Positions 13,407 to 25,508 are shown, numbered from the stretch's first letter. The stretch: DNA of 64,000 bases from Cylicocyclus nassatus (GCA_958299035.1 CATQJL010000001.1:12887334-12951333); one strand, 5' to 3'. The notes: generated by a model from the sequence alone, not told the origin. Numbers and translations: made by a program.

Positions 13407-14783
13407 CCTGAAGCTTGTGTAAGTTCACAATGTCGCAACATGGCACGATGTGCACCTCTTTCAATTGAAGAGAAAAACTTGCTTGCGAGTTTAGGTTGGT
13501 AGTTATGAGTATAATGAAAGAGCTTGATCACAGGCGAAGAGTTAGAACTATTGGCTTTACACCCAAATAAAAAATTTATCATTCAAAAACTTTTAGGAGC
13601 CTCAAGGGGCTGTCTCATCGAGTAAGCACAAAGACGATTTCTCTTTGTTACGATTGATTTCGGATAGGAAAGCTTAGCTCGTAGTTGGGCGGAGGAGGTC
13701 AGTAAAGCTTGATCATTTCACACGTACACTTGCCAAATTCGACAACGAATTATCAATATGAGGCGAAGAGCCGAAAAATTGAAAAAAGAAGTACGTTTTA
13801 TCTACGTTTTGAAGAAAAACTAATGACATTAAGAGGGAAGAAAGGAATAAGATGGGTAGAAGGTCTGTCCGTCTCTTTCTCGCCTAGGTGGCTCAAACTT
13901 GTCATGGAGCATTGCGTAAATGAAAATGCAATTTCTGCGTTGAAGGTTTTTCAGAAAGTAGCAAAAAATTGAGTTTTGCTGACAAATGCTATATTTGCTG
14001 TCCGCGATGATGCAATAGATAATGAAGAAAGTTATGGAAAAACTGAGTGCAAGAAACCAGCAAAAGAAGACTTGTCTAAAAAAAGGAATTTGACAAAGTG
14101 AAGATGCAGCCTTTTGTTGAATGAATCAGAACAGTCCAAACCCCGTATAAAAACGGACCAAATTAATAATCAAATAGCTGCATTGAAATAACGTCGTTGA
14201 TTATAATGATGTCGAATAAATTTTATGTTTCTGTATGAGAGAATTTTACACTATGTTGTCACTCAGGCAAAATAATATTCTACGATATTGTTTATCGTAT
14301 CGGCACCACAGCGAAGGTCATTCTCTGGATCTTCGTCTTTTCGTCTTCCCGGTCTAGCTCAAGACCTTTGTCTTCTTACGGCGGTGGCTCTGGCAGCGCA
14401 ATAGCGGCATTTTATGACAAATCACCCTAGCGATAAGTCTAGATGATACTTTGTGATGCATTTCAATAATTGCTTATGTCTCTATCTCGAAAATCTTCCA
14501 TTACGCCGGCCTAAAGCGCATGAATTGTCATTTTAGGAAGCATGTCCTACGTGGGCTCGAAAACGACAGATCGCTTTGTTATACGACCCCTCTATGTGGG
14601 TTCTTGAATTTTTGACATTCTTTATAGAACATGACTTACGCGCAGTAGTCAGTGTTCTTCTCTTAATCATTTCTATAAGGAAAGTCTCCGCTTTGTAAGC
14701 GGAGCTTCCTACAATTCTGCCCTCAATTCTCTCCTTTGGAACTTTCGATATCTACAAGCAATCAGCAAGCGATAGCAGTTTTT
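13407..14783. other. no gene called
   Basis: Open frames at 13391-13582 (minus) and 13709-13972 (plus) are short and lack splice support or domains. AT-rich low-information sequence. Confidence 0.35.
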
Positions 14784-15495
14784 TTATATGTTACATACAG
14801 TTTCGATTCCCTCCAAACGGCTCATGTATTCTTTCCTGCTAACGGCCATGAGCCATAAAGAGCGATAACGATCATCTACAATTGCCGCTAGATCAAAGCT
14901 CGCAAACCTCTTCTCAGATGAGGTATACATACCTACTTCCAGCTTGACAATCCTGTTAACATAGGAATATGAATCTGTGCCGAGTTTCGGAATGCCCACA
15001 TGGTTACGGTCTATGGTACCCCTCGGCAGTCCTTTTTTAATCAAGCACGGTCTTCTCGCCAAACGGGATGATGTATCGTGTCAGGAAGCAAAAGGGCGGC
15101 TGTTATGATGAAACCAGTCAACTCTAACAACTATACGAGATATATTCGACTGGATACATCAAAGGACCCCAGCGTATATTTGAAGCGACCTGCTCGCAAG
15201 CACCCTTATAGTAATTGCCAGCTGTGGCGCGGTCGTCAGCGGGCGTGCCTGTAAACGAATCTCTCTCAAAGAAAAATAGATGTTTTTTGATTTACCTTGA
15301 GGTATCTCTAGAGAGACCAGCTTCCATTTCTGTAACGACTGGAAAGAATCCCGCCCGTATAAAGCGGTATCTTCTTCTGAATTGCTCGTAATCGAATACA
15401 TCAAGGAGCATGTCCAATCGCGATAAACGCGGGGAAGAGGATCAGCATTGTCCATCAATTTGTCAATAGATTTACGCATAATAAGATCCATATTT
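14784..15495 (-). CDS. two-exon protein of unknown family, 140 aa
   Basis: Exon 1 is 15296-15495 (coding from the ATG at 15491) and exon 2 is 14784-15010, separated by a 285-bp intron with GTAAAT donor and CATAG acceptor. The donor leaves one base and the acceptor supplies two, so the frame is kept. A TTACAG acceptor lies four bases before the ATG, as expected for spliced-leader trans-splicing, although an upstream exon is also possible. The product starts MDLIMRKSIDKL and ends in GIETVCNI. It is hydrophilic with no obvious signal peptide or membrane segment; residues SFDLAAIVDDRYRSLWLM form the most structured-looking stretch. I recognise no domain. The gene model rests only on open frame, composition and matching splice phases. 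Confidence 0.45.
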
Positions 15496-15887
15496 CTGTA
15501 ATATACCTTGTCCTATTCCAAGTCGGTCACGTCTAGGGTTTTTACATATGTTTATGCACAAGCAAGAATTCGTTTCTGTTGTGTACGGGTTAGCGGGACA
15601 TAAAGCAGACAGTATATGAAAGTTATTGTAAAACAAATTACTGGTTATTTCAAATCCATTTCTGTGATAGTGGATTGGAGTTGATTTTTCTGACTAGATG
15701 AACAGTGGCGGAATATTAACTTGAGCTCACATGAGTATTGCAGATCATTGGAAACTTGGAGAAATTCCTCTCACTCCGAGTAATTCGTATTGTATATAAC
15801 TATTTCAATGTATACGTTCAATACGTGGCTATAAAAATTTACGAAATGTTATAAGGAAGTTGACTTAGTCAGATAAATTGAGTTCAC

Positions 15888-16137
15888 ATATCGTCCCCTC
15901 CGCAGATCGTGCTACCCTTGGTCTGCGTCTTAGACCTGCCACGTGTGGCTAACATGTTGGCAACGTGGCAGCAACATGTTTGCAACATGCCATAACATGT
16001 TGGCAGAACATTTTGGCCACGCCAACATGTTGCTGCATGTTGCCAATGTGTTGCTGCCAACGTTGTTAATGTGTTAGTCACACGTGGCACGTCCGCGACG
16101 CCACAAAGGTAGCACGATCTGTGGAGGGAAACGATAT
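15888..16137. mobile_element. hairpin MITE with AACATGTT-rich core
   Basis: A 250-bp fold-back element. The ends are inverted copies of ATATCGTCCCCTCCGCAGAT and continue into GATCGTGCTACC. The middle consists of repeated AACATGTT / CAACATG palindromes, with GCCACGTGTG on one side and CACACGTGGC on the other. It has no coding capacity. I could not define a target duplication. Confidence 0.75.
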
Positions 16138-19116
16138 CTTAGTCATCTTAGAGTAAGAAGTTTTTCTTTTTTTTTCTAATCATTCTCAACTAACTTTTAT
16201 GATTTTCAAATGGATTTTTGAGCGATTTGAAAGCCAGTAGATTTGATAGTGAATTGGCTTTCACGAGGAAATTTTTTGATGTTTTCCAAAGCATTACAGA
16301 ACTGCTTGAAAACACTTTTAGGGCTTTACAAAAGAGATAAAACTATTTCCACTTGTTCATCGCCCTGAACTGGGCTAAGGAACACGCACTCAAAAAAAAC
16401 GAACTCAAAACAAGTGAGTAAGGTCTTAGTCTTCTATAAGTGATAAAGGTGAATCACCGTCACGCAAGAGTTATCAGCCTATCAATCCTTATGTGGATTT
16501 GATCGTGAGCACATAAAAGAGTTGAGGAATGGTCTTGTCATAACGTGTTCTCTATCTCTCGTGCTAGTCATTCGAGGTAGGCTTGACTACCGTAATTTCG
16601 AGCACGATCTAACCGATCGAATGCAAATCTGAGTCTTCTGTTGACGACTGAGTGAAAAGATTGCTGACTTTGACCTTCCAGGCTCTGAAGAAGGCGAAAC
16701 CGCCGAAACGTCGGCCAATAAAAGCTCCTAACAATCTTGCCTCTTTGCTAAATACTATAATATACGAACCAAAACATTTAGAACATCAAAATGGGTTTTG
16801 CTGGGAGTAAAATGGACTTTTAAGTCCATCTAAAATGGCAGTAAATTCCATTTTGCCCCATTCTAAATGCACTTTTCGTGTGATTCTCTCGCAAACGACA
16901 GCTCAGGTAGAGTTGCATCATTTCATTACAAAGCTTCATAAAAAAAACGAAAAACGCGAACGATAGCAGACCCCGATTACAGTTTGTCCCAATCGGGATC
17001 AGGCCGAACCGCTGGCTGAATTTGCGCGCTCGCGGCGCTAGGGGTTTGCGCTGCATACGCGCGCTGTCGCGGAGAGCGAAGAGATGGAGGAGAGAGCAGA
17101 CTAGCTAGCCGCAGAAATGGGTCGAAACCCAGCGACGCGGACTCCCGCCATGCCAATTTTGGCCTGGTTAGGATTGGGGCATACTGTAGTTTCTTTCGCG
17201 AACGAATGAAATGGGGTTTGAAAGTCCATTTTCCTCCACTGTGGAGGAAAATGTTTTGTTTCGTGGACATTATTCCTGGAGAGCCAACTGATGTGATTCA
17301 GAGAGATCGTATTCATTTTCTTCACATAATTCTTTCACACTTTTTACATAACCTTAATCTGCATCCAACGCTACAAACTAGCTCCTTAATAAATTCGAAC
17401 CTCTTCCTCCCGCTTAGTTACAGCCCTTTAAAAATCTTGAATGACAGCGGAATCGTGCTTCAAGTGCAGGTAATGAACGCTGGACACAGCATGTTGCTTA
17501 TTCGGAGAACACAAACATCAATGATTCTTTCTATCGCCCTGATTGTTGTTTTTGTGTTCTGGTCTAATCCTTGTTACACATGTTTGATTCATTCATAAAT
17601 GTGTCGGGGATGTCGTATTCTTGTTGCGAAATAAACAGTAATTTCGTTGCTCCAGAAGTTACCAAAACCATCTCGTGCCAGCCCTAGTGGGAACCACATT
17701 ATAAGTGAACACAAAGCTTCTATGGATTTGCTTTGTTTGAGCTTACGAACAGCTATGCACAGGAGGTGATTGACGCCATGTGAGATCGGGTCTGCAACCT
17801 CTTGAACAGCCTTTTGTGCCAATCAGCGCTTTGAAATTGCAGTATACGTAGTTTAAATGCATACAAATGAAATGAAAACAAATGAGATAGCCACCACACA
17901 ACAGAGGTAGTTATGTCAGCTTGCGTAGAGTAGTGAGTTCTCGTAATTCAGCGAAAGCGGTATCTCTGAGTAAAGTGACATGTCCCTACCGCTTGCAAAA
18001 AGCCTGCGGCAATGATGCCATCATTTTAGGTAGCAAAAAGGAGAATTGAGCATAATACATTCTCTCTTGTAATCAAAGAAATTGTTAAGGGCGCAAATGA
18101 GCACATAAATTTATCATAAAAAGCACAAGATGGATCGAAAGATATAGATGAAGACAGCAAACTTACATTTTCAGTGTTCATTTATAAACATTTGCCGAAA
18201 CATGCAAGAAAATCATCTTCCCTTTTACATGCTAAATTTTGTAAGCTGTTGCATGAATATGTTTACACATCGACAGACGTGAATTAGCCTTAATTAATGT
18301 CGATAACTGACAAAGAGAGTATTTATTGTCCAAGTGGCCATTTCAAACGTCTACACCATTTTGTAGGACTTCGAACTACCAATCTGCTTTCGCTATCTGC
18401 CGGGGGCAACACCGGTGCTTCCCGCAAATGTGCCTTCTGTCTAGTCTACTCACACTCAAAAGTGCTTTAGTTGAACGCATGAAAGACAGATCATGATTTG
18501 ACTTGGATTTCGACTTCATTTCATTTTAAAGAAACTTAGCTTTTTGAGCGCAAAGGCGTTCGACAGATTATAAACTAATCTGGAGTCAGCAAAGCTCCTC
18601 ATTATGATTCAAAATGGCATTCAGAGACGGCTTGAATTAGAATCTCTTTCCTTGAAAGCACATGATTTTACTGTGAAACTCTCCGAATGGAGCATTACGT
18701 AAAGGTGGGTGGAGAACATTAGGTCGCCGAATTTGGAAGAGTCCCACGCGGATTCCCCGCAGGAACGCATGTCCGGGTATGTACAAGGTGCGTATTCGTC
18801 GCAAATGACCGCGGGGACCGCCCTCTTTCGGCGACGTAATGTCCTCCACCCCGTAAAGGTTATCAAACGATAAATCGGGTGTTCGTTAACTAGTCGTATT
18901 GACACTGAGGACAAACTTTTGCTTATGGCCAGCACTTAGGCTGAGACACTGATGTTTATACAGACAAGTTTGTAACATTTTGTTGAATCATACTCTTCCC
19001 AAGTCTAGTTGATGCTGCAATATCTCGGCGTGCAATTAGAAAACCATTGTGTTCGAACAACAGCTAGATATGTTTGTCATCGTTTATTCTTCGAGAACAG
19101 TTTCGAATTTTGCATT
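16138..19116. other. intergenic and repeat-derived sequence
   Basis: Holds a GC-rich segment at about 16975-17200 with CGCGCTCGCGG-type words, a 3'-end-like motif at about 16680-16720 (GAAACCGCCGAAACGTCGG followed by AATAAAAG) that recurs in diverged form at about 21965-22010, and the second copy of the dispersed repeat at 18707-18859. Open frames are short and lie in these repeats. No gene is called. Confidence 0.4.
18707..18859. repeat. dispersed repeat, copy 2
   Basis: Diverged direct copy of 12590-12742, sharing CGCAGGAACGCA, AATGACCGCGGGGACCGC and a CCTC-rich end. Function unknown. Confidence 0.7.
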
Positions 19117-20204
19117 TTACAGAAGTATTAGTAAAGACATTTCAGTGATACTTCCTCTGAGAATATATTCTACAGAATCGTAATAGAGAGAAGATAGTTG
19201 AGATAAAGAGACGATGAAAACCGCGAACAATAGAGGTAAAACAAACACGAGGGTAAAGTAGACAAAACCCGAGAGGCTGGGTGGAATTATCGCTTGAAAA
19301 AAGTTCAAACACTGAAATGTGTAACGAATGTATCTCGTTCTGCCGTTTACCTGTGTTCGCTTCTCTTACTTCGTTCTTTGCGTAATGCAGAATTTTGCTG
19401 TCAGTGGTATGGATTATCAGATTGTTAGAGTGTAAGTCGTTTTAAATGAAAAATTGGAGTATTGAGGTGATCTTGAGTTGAATTTTGCAAACATGTGCAG
19501 GCACTAATTGTTGACAGCTGACTATCTTTTACCACTTTTGCATGGAATAGTCGCTTCGGAATCCCAGCAATAGCATCCACGCAGATCGCCCATACACTTG
19601 ATAATGTAAATACAGTGCCTGGAAAGTGACAGTTGTTTGAGACCAGCCTTAATGAAAGGTGAAGATTATTCAATCGAAGACAGACAAAAGAAGGAAATGT
19701 AAACTGAAGTTGCAAACGCAAGAAGATATTGAAAAATTGGGTGCAAGTTTGTTTGGGCGTATTTGAAAAGCCGCTTTTTGTTAGGGGATTGCCGTTCAAA
19801 ACTCAGAGGTAAGAAAAGCCCCTTTTTCCATTTAATGTTGTAAAAAGAGTTTTTTTCTTTGCCTAAACTAGAACTTGCGTTCATACTTGATCGTTCGCCA
19901 CGCAGGACTATATTGTGATTGGAAACTAATTCACAAATGACGTTATTTCTCAAATCTTCAAATATAGTTGTCTCTCTCAGACTCCGAACGTTCTTCTTCT
20001 GCGAAGTTCTTGAACTTGTAACTTGAGATTCTTGCGGATCTATTGTCACATGATAAAAGCATGATTTCACAGCTGTGTATGTCCTTTTTATACAGACAAA
20101 TATCAGAGGAGATTTGAATCTTGTAATATACTTCAAGAGAAAAAACATAGATGATATGATAAGTGTTACAGAAAACAAAACAAAGATGCTTGAGAGATTA
20201 ATGA
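19117..20204 (-). CDS. multi-pass membrane protein, at least three exons, 5' end not found
   Basis: Proposed exons on the minus strand are 19887-20204, 19533-19618 and 19117-19311, with introns of 268 and 221 bp. Donors are GTATGA and GTAAAA; acceptors are TTTCCAG and ATTTCAG, and all phases agree. Exon 1 encodes a hydrophobic segment (SIFVLFSVTLIISSMFFLL) followed by a basic, Ser-rich stretch. Exon 2 encodes a short hydrophobic piece ending AGIPKRLF. Exon 3 encodes a strong membrane segment (GFVYFTLVFVLPLLFAVFIV) and a 25-residue tail. The CxxxxAGIP arrangement before a membrane helix is weakly reminiscent of the start of DEG/ENaC channels, but I would not assign that family. A palindromic transposon ends 13 bp upstream of exon 1 and may have displaced the true upstream splice context. 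It could be a decaying gene. Confidence 0.4.
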
Positions 20205-20216
20205 CTACGACAAATA

Positions 20217-20891
20217 CAGGGTGCCCCAAAAAAATGTTAACACTGTTTGATCGTTAATAACTCCCTTGCTTTCAAGTCTTTTGCAGAGCTTTAGGTACCA
20301 TTTTGTAGAGCGAGGATAAACTTAGATTTACAGTATGGAGCGAATCATCTAACTCTCCCCTTTATTGTAGAATTACGTAGGAAATTTGAAAAGAATTTTA
20401 GGCCATTGAAGGCCATTTTCTGCTTCGAAACAGAGCCAAACAAGCCAAAATCTCTTGTACTATGGTAATGCTGCTGATTTCTGATATGAAATTTCCATTT
20501 CATTTTGATACTTCCTTTCAAAGTTATCCTAGGTAAAGTGTAACAACTGACTTCCCAGCATGTGTCAAAAACGTGATTACACCGTCAAAAAAGCTGAAAA
20601 CACTCGTAAAAAGTTGTGTAGTAAAATCAGCGTGCGCGAAAACCCTATTGCTCGATTTTTCAGATTTTTTGAAAAAAAAAGTTTGTCAGAGGGCATACTT
20701 CACGACGGTTCACATGCTGGAATTTCTTACCGTAATCCTACAGTAATGAAGAGCGAACGGTGATTCGTTCCAAACTGTAAATCTAAGTTCATCCTCGCTC
20801 TACAAAATGGTACCTAAAGCTCGGCAAAAGACTTGAAAGCAAGGGAGTTATTAACGATCAAATAGTGTTAACATTTTTTTGGGACACCCTG
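20217..20891. mobile_element. Tc1/mariner-type palindromic element, 675 bp
   Basis: The ends are CAGGGTGCCCCAAAAAAATG and the inverted equivalent ending CACCCTG, both flanked by TA. The arms pair for at least 140 bp with few mismatches and, less perfectly, for about 180 bp. The centre includes a 67-codon open frame (20560-20763) that I do not recognise as a transposase. Non-autonomous. It sits immediately upstream of the membrane-protein exon on the minus strand. Confidence 0.8.
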
Positions 20892-22093
20892 TACAAATCA
20901 ATTCAGATACATTATAAAATGAACGAATATAAATTGGTTGAACAATTGAAAAATCTCCATATCCCAAATATATACATTAGTTTTGGATCACTTACTCGTT
21001 ATTGACGGCCTCCCTGCGCAACTAATATGTCGTTCTGCGGCCATCTTTTAGTGCTCTTTTGGCATCGAGGGTCCTTCGCTTTTCTCGTGCCTTCATGTCG
21101 GCGACGTTGCAGAGCGAGCGATGGTGAACGCTGCCGAGAAGGATGAGGTTTTCGAAAAAAGATCATTCCAAGCGCTTGCAGTACCAGCATTCTTTTCCTG
21201 CGTAAAGGCACCCTTTTGTAGGGCAGTCAGGTAAGCAAATCGGCAAAGCTCTTTACATCGAATAATCTCCCACCTTCCGCCTCCATCCACATATGTGGGG
21301 CAGAAATCAGAAAAATGCTGTTTCATTGCATAATGCACATTTGATTTCTCTAACACCAAGGCTTACTTGCCCAATTTTCAGGTGAGGAAAATCGTGCAAA
21401 ACTCTCTCGTTCTCGATAATGTCTCGTTCAAGTTCGTCTTCTCAGCCTCTTAAACTCTTCGATTTAGCCGTACGTCCTAACGGCATGTGACGTTCTTTTT
21501 CTCGCTGTCTTTCATCGCCTTTTAGCTTTTTCCTTGGTTCGTTGACTTGCTCCAACTGCTTTTAGACTTACTCCTTTTCTGTGGGTAACTAATCGATGTC
21601 TTTTTTCTGTCGCATTATCTCGCATTCCAATCGATCAATTGCCTGTTGATGCTGACGCTGCTTTAACGATTGTCCAGTGAAAGGCGCGGGGTAGCGAGGC
21701 TGTGCGCCAAGTGGGTTCCCAGATGAGCAGAGGAGAAACGTTAGAGAATGCAGTGATTTGGTGGTCGGAAAATTCTGCCGAGTTCAAATTTTGCAATTGG
21801 TTCTTCTTAAAAAGTATGGAAAAGTGACGTTGCCGAAACCGAAAACTACCTCTGTAACAAAGGGAGTGTCTAGTGGAATGGATTGGTTTCACCCTCAGGA
21901 CTGAAAACTAGCACAGAGAGATGAAACAGCGTTTCGAGTCACTAACGAGTGCGACCTTCCAGGCTTCAACGATGGTGACGGCACCGAAATGTTAGCCTCA
22001 CTAATAAAGGGTGCTACCAATGCTTATCGGCTCAAGACATGTACATGTTACAAAAAATGGCATGTACAGGGACAGATAGACAGACATGTACAC
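20892..22093. other. no confident gene
   Basis: Minus-strand open frames at 20999-21211, 21093-21359 and 21635-21892 overlap or abut one another. A GTAAGTG donor follows one of them at about 20994, so an upstream exon of the neighbouring membrane-protein gene could lie here, but no frame joins cleanly. A repeat-like segment (GCACCGAAATG, then ATAAAG) is at about 21970-22010. Confidence 0.35.
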
Positions 22094-22306
22094 TTATCAA
22101 ACGCAGTGTCGCTGCATCAGCATCCCTCACTCTCGCGCTGGAGTCTGCGTCTTTTCCGCTAACCTGCTCTCTAATCACTTCAATCGATTGAGGCTCCGCC
22201 TTTCCCACGCTCGCCCTGGGAAAGTGATCAGAGAGCATGTTCGCGGAAGAGATGCAGAGTTTAGCGCGGGAGTGAAGATGCTGATGCCAGCGACACTGCG
22301 TGATAA
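22094..22306. mobile_element. 213-bp hairpin element
   Basis: The arms 22094-22170 and about 22228-22306 are imperfect inverted copies, starting TTATCAAACGCAGTGTCGCTG-like and continuing through CATCAGCATC and CTCTCTAATCACT. The short loop contains CAATCGATTG. Typical of a small fold-back MITE. No target duplication was defined and there is no coding capacity. Confidence 0.7.
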
Positions 22307-23937
22307 GCCGTGTATTTCAACTTCGCTGACAGATTTCACGCCCAAACAGAAAAGACTTTCCCAAAATGAAAGCTTTTTTTAGCATCGGTCTCTGCAATTT
22401 TTCCTGCGAATAAAAGGAAAAGACCTTTATCTTCCACTAGATGGCGGTCTCGGTCTCGCCCGGAAAGTAGGCTCAAGTAGTCCGGTGAAGGATCCAAAAC
22501 GTGTACAAACTGCAGACCTAACATGCCTTCTCCTCTGCACCGAAGCGCTTCTGTGATATTTTTTCCTTGCTGTCTCGAAACACCTGCTCTTTGCTGCTGT
22601 AAATGAGCTTTACGCCCTCTTGCATGACTATTAAGCGATCCAACAATAATCGAAAAGCTATTCCCTTAATTTAACTAAACAGTTAATAAATCGACTAGAG
22701 CCCAGTGAATCGTTGCAAATAGTAGCCTATTTTTTCGCGCCGTGTCCCATGTCGTATTTATAGGAGCGAATTTCAAGTTCATCAATTTACGAACAAAAAA
22801 TTTTATAACCCACATACAACTTCAACAAAATTACGGAGTTTAAGTTTTATCTATGTATAGATTTAAAATATCCAGAATTAACACAAATAACTGCTCTCAT
22901 TTTATTTTTTCAGCCATCGATAGCTCATAATGCATGATTTCTACAGAAGTAAAGTACTGTATTTTAGCGATTTCAGCGAATTCTACAAATAACTCTATCG
23001 CAAATCTATGTGTATCAATCTGTGTTGGAAGTTTTACCTTAAAATTACAATGCGAATCACCGATTACTATTCGTTAGTACAGGACTACGGTAAGAACCTT
23101 GAAGAGTATGATTTTCTAGAGGACCATCATTTACGTCGAAGGGAAATAATCAATTTGAGGAATTTTGGTTCAAAGTATTGAGAGTAGTTGGCCATAAATT
23201 TGAGATTACTTTGTTATAATGCCTCTTTCGATGGTTAGGTCAGGTGTTGTATGTTCCCAAAAATGTGATCACGCCTTTGAAAGGTTTCACAGATTTGTAA
23301 AAGCCTTGTGGTAGGTTAGCTTGCTACAAAAGTTTTTGTGTTTCAGATCAGACGCATTTTAGTGGTAGCTACTTTACTATGGCGCTAGAAGTTGGAAGTT
23401 CCTTTCGTAATCCTACAGTAAAACACTGCAAATTTGAGTTAAAATTCCTATGAAGGCCTCAAGGCAAAAGAGCTACTAGCTATTAAACAATAGTGGCATT
23501 TTTTGGGATACTCTGATGATCTTCATGACGTCTTTTGATAAATTGTTGAGTAAGACTAACAGAGAAAACAAGGCGGTTCATAATTGACTTATATTTTCCT
23601 AATACCTGCAGGAAAACGAATTCACAACACATTTGATCCATTCATCCCGTCAGACCATGCTAGCGGATTTTCGCATGCAAGTTTTCAGTCGAGATGTCCA
23701 CAAAACGCTAAATCGGACAACGAAGTTCTGGTCGTCAGAGGATGTGGCTGTGGACGACGACCTCTTAAGCACTCAGCGCATCAAGGACGTATGATGTGTG
23801 TGTGAACAGAGAGTTGTTCACCTCGTAAAGCAGTCTTTAGTCTACTTTCAGTTCTATAGTTCAAAATGTCTGTTGTGGTCCAGACGCTATACAAAAATCT
23901 GTTTTTTAAGACCACAATCTAATATCTGCTGTTACAG
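22307..23937. other. intergenic with one degraded element end
   Basis: Mostly AT-rich without splice-supported exons. The segment 23390-23516 ends TTTTTTGGGATACTCTG and contains TCGTAATCCTACAGTA. Both resemble the right half of the element at 20217-20891, so it is probably a decayed relative. An open frame at 23584-23805 is short and unsupported. Confidence 0.4.
23936..23937 (+). promoter_or_regulatory. probable trans-splice acceptor
   Basis: The sequence CTGTTACAG ends exactly at the base before the ATG of the glycine-rich gene. A 3' splice site directly abutting the start codon, with no upstream exon in sight, is the usual layout for nematode spliced-leader addition. Confidence 0.55.
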
Positions 23938-24334
23938 ATGAGTAATCTGGTCCTCATATGCCTTATTCCCTTTGTGTTCAGTCAGCTTTACACACAACCA
24001 ATAGTCTACTACCAATATCCTTACACTGCAGGTAGAATGCCTTCAACTTTTTTACTTGCTCCATTCTTCGTGTGTATTTACAGCATCGTCAGACCAACAA
24101 CAGTACGTCTATTCCCCATCGAACCTAGTCTACCAACATGTACCGTATCAGCCGACGCTAGGTCAAACCGGCTACGGTCTACAGGGTCTACAGACACAAT
24201 ATCTGCAACAACCGTACCTGCCATTACAGTACTCCACTTATCAAAGAGGTTTGGGTGGTATAGGTGGGTTGGGTGGACTAGGACAATTGGGGCCGTTGGA
24301 GCAACTTGGACAAGGTGGGTTCATAGATTACTAG
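23938..24334 (+). CDS. secreted Gln/Tyr- and Gly/Leu-rich small protein, 114 aa
   Basis: Two exons, 23938-24031 and 24084-24334, flank a 52-bp intron (GTAGAA donor, TTTACAG acceptor). One base carries over, so GCA is rebuilt at the junction. The product begins MSNLVLICLIPFVFSQL, a clear signal peptide with probable cleavage near FS-Q. It continues with a Tyr/Gln/Pro-rich middle (YYQYPYTA, then QQQYVYSP) and ends in GLGG repeats (GLGGIGGLGGLGQLG) plus a short acidic tail ending FIDY. There are no cysteines after the signal. AATAAA-like signals lie about 270 bp downstream. It resembles nematode secreted glycine-rich peptides, some of which act in cuticle or innate defence; the exact role is not known. 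The gene at 32159 has a similar plan, and both lie in repeat-rich DNA on the same strand. Confidence 0.75.
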
Positions 24335-24645
24335 GTGATCAATTTGAACATTCTCTGTATGAAGGCAATGTTTAACACAAATTGTGCTCGAACTTTTGGA
24401 TCGTCCTGTTTTTCAAAAAAAATCTATGCTGAAAATCATACATGTTCTGCTGTCAGAGATTCCCTGTTATCTATGAAGGGGTTTTTTTATTAAAAAATTT
24501 TTTTCTTGATCATTGAGAGCTTTGTGTTCAACTTTCTTGTTATTTATCAAAAACTCTTTGACTTGCTTTTGCGCGCTTAGAGTGCACATCAAACAAATAC
24601 ATGAATAAAAATTAGTAAATAAATATAATATTTGAACACCCATAA

Positions 24646-25113
24646 TGGATGCCTGCAATTTCGAAACTAAACAATGGGCAAAGTTCTGATGATCTGGATC
24701 CTATGCTTTTAGCTCATCATCAAAATATCTTGGCAAAAGAACTAGCCGCTGGATATTTGAATGAATTCCGTGATTCCAGTGGAGCTCTACATCGTTCTGG
24801 TACAACCTCTGCTTTACACCTTTATTTGGACATTGGTAACTTAGGGTTTTTAGGTGCAGGTGATAACGAACCATTATCAATCGTGGAACATGCTAGCTAT
24901 ATGAGCCTTATCAACGATAAGGATAATTTTCAGGTGAACTCAAAGTTCTACAAACTGTCAAAAACAGTCGGAATATTTTTAGCCAATCTAGTAGAATCTC
25001 TTCAAATTGAGTATGTCCTTGCATGTCAAAAAATCTTACCCTATGCTTCCATTTCATATCATTGGAAGCAACCTTTTCATACATTCATTGATACCCGCTG
25101 GTATATTAGCTGA
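24646..25113 (+). CDS. unrecognised open frame or exon
   Basis: A 154-codon frame from the ATG at 24649. Composition is coding-like, especially residues 35-98 (LAAGYLNEFRDSSGALHRSG through SYMSLINDKDNFQ). A CAG-GTGAAC donor at 24933/24934 would end an exon there; the frame also stays open to a stop at 25113. I find no signal peptide and no family. It lies about 315 bp after the glycine-rich gene and 396 bp before a mariner-ended element. It may be a real exon, a pseudogene piece or transposon-derived. Confidence 0.35.
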   Translation, partial: WMPAISKLNNGQSSDDLDPMLLAHHQNILAKELAAGYLNEFRDSSGALHRSGTTSALHLYLDIGNLGFLGAGDNEPLSIVEHASYMSLINDKDNFQVNSKFYKLSKTVGIFLANLVESLQIEYVLACQKILPYASISYHWKQPFHTFIDTRWYIS

Positions 25114-25508
25114 TCCACAAAAGAACCGAATAATGATTTGAAGTAATATGCAAGGATAAAATATGCACTTAAAATGTATACAAGATTTCTGGTGATTTTT
25201 AGCTTAATTTAAAAAAGTTTTTCAATTTCATTCATGGTATTCCTCCAAGCACAGCATTCCAAAGTAATTTTAGGCATCCGGTTGTGGTTGGGATGCTACT
25301 CTAGTGAAATGTACAGATGCTCTTGGCCTATGCAAAGGTGGATGTCGTGATTTTGCCGTTTCCGCATCGGCTACGGTCCATGACTGCAGGCGGGTTTGAT
25401 TTTTTATCCTCCATTTTATTTTTTGAGAGAACTCTGATGAGCACTCCTGAGCTGATACTGGTTCGAAACTACGCAATAATCAGAAAGCTCATTGAAAGAT
25501 TACATGTA
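25114..25508. other. no gene seen
   Basis: AT-rich flank between the open frame ending at 25113 and the mariner-ended element. Overlapping short frames on both strands (25270-25476 minus, 25317-25559 plus) have no support. Confidence 0.35.
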
